Assembly: GCA_021775575.1 (NCBI GenBank)
Contig: JAJFHO010000060.1
Coordinates: 1-45,677, forward strand
Direction: 5' to 3'
Origin: Hyphomicrobiales bacterium
GTDB lineage: Bacteria; Pseudomonadota; Alphaproteobacteria; Rhizobiales; Methyloligellaceae
DNA: 45,677 bases
This document shows positions 45,434-45,677 of the stretch, one piece after another (the first letter of the stretch is position 1; each line of letters opens with the position of its first letter). The translations under genes were made by a program, and so were the position numbers. Under the pieces are notes generated by a model. It was not told the DNA's origin and made no database searches. It saw nothing but the letters and a program-made list of their open reading frames with translations.

Positions 45434-45579
45434 ACGCGCTCGCCTGGCTGATACCGGCCGCGCTTTTCCTCGGATTGCTGGGCTTGGCCGCATTCCTCTG
45501 GTCGCTGCGCAGCGGCCAGTTCGACGACCTTGAGGGAGCGGCCTGGCGTGCGATAGATGATGAGGACGAGCCCGGCTAG
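45430..45579 (+). CDS. ccoS: cbb3-type oxidase assembly protein CcoS
   Basis: 49 aa MNALAWLIPAALFLGLLGLAAFLWSLRSGQFDDLEGAAWRAIDDEDEPG; ATGA overlap with ccoI. Confidence 0.92.
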   Translation: MNALAWLIPAALFLGLLGLAAFLWSLRSGQFDDLEGAAWRAIDDEDEPG

Positions 45580-45618
45580 GGCGCGCGCTGCCGGAAGCGT
45601 CCGGGTCTGCGTGAAGCT

Positions 45619-45677
45619 CTATTTGCCTTTTTTATTCAGGGGCGGGACCAGGCTTCTATAGGCATGCCAGGTGGCGT
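45619..45677 (-). CDS. C-terminal fragment of an unidentified protein, truncated by window end
   Basis: Minus strand open frame from window edge: ATWHAYRSLVPPLNKKGK-stop. Short; other frames have stops. Confidence 0.3.
   Translation of the reverse strand, partial: ATWHAYRSLVPPLNKKGK

Overview
GC-rich alphaproteobacterial-type chromosomal window, almost fully coding, with no tRNA, rRNA or CRISPR seen. From left to right it contains: (1) a phosphonate-catabolism end: phnA (truncated by the window edge), phnW, a divergent LysR regulator and an EamA transporter; (2) a secreted protein with six cysteine-paired repeats; (3) a tightly packed ~13 kb minus-strand operon joining an AEP-type ABC importer (phnS, phnT, fused permease) to a PbfA-like class-III PLP enzyme, a glutamine-synthetase-like ligase, an aldehyde dehydrogenase, an Fe-alcohol dehydrogenase, a class-I glutamine amidotransferase and an FAD/GcvT oxidoreductase; (4) a CoxS/CoxM/CoxL-type molybdenum hydroxylase with a CaiB/BaiF CoA-transferase; (5) a Tad/Cpa pilus locus split by a reverse-oriented, unusually built ABC-cNMP-binding protein that is flanked by two inverted ~270 bp MITE-like elements; (6) an Fnr-type regulator, a hemerythrin-like protein and the ccoNOQP-ccoGHIS cbb3 oxidase cluster. 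The strongest leads are the composite phosphonate/gamma-glutamylation-like operon, the MITE-bracketed ABC module inside the tad locus, an unassigned structured RNA candidate upstream of phnS, a 24-bp iteron array upstream of the secretin gene, and the six-repeat C-X24-C protein. Identities come from reading the translated sequence; no database search was run.
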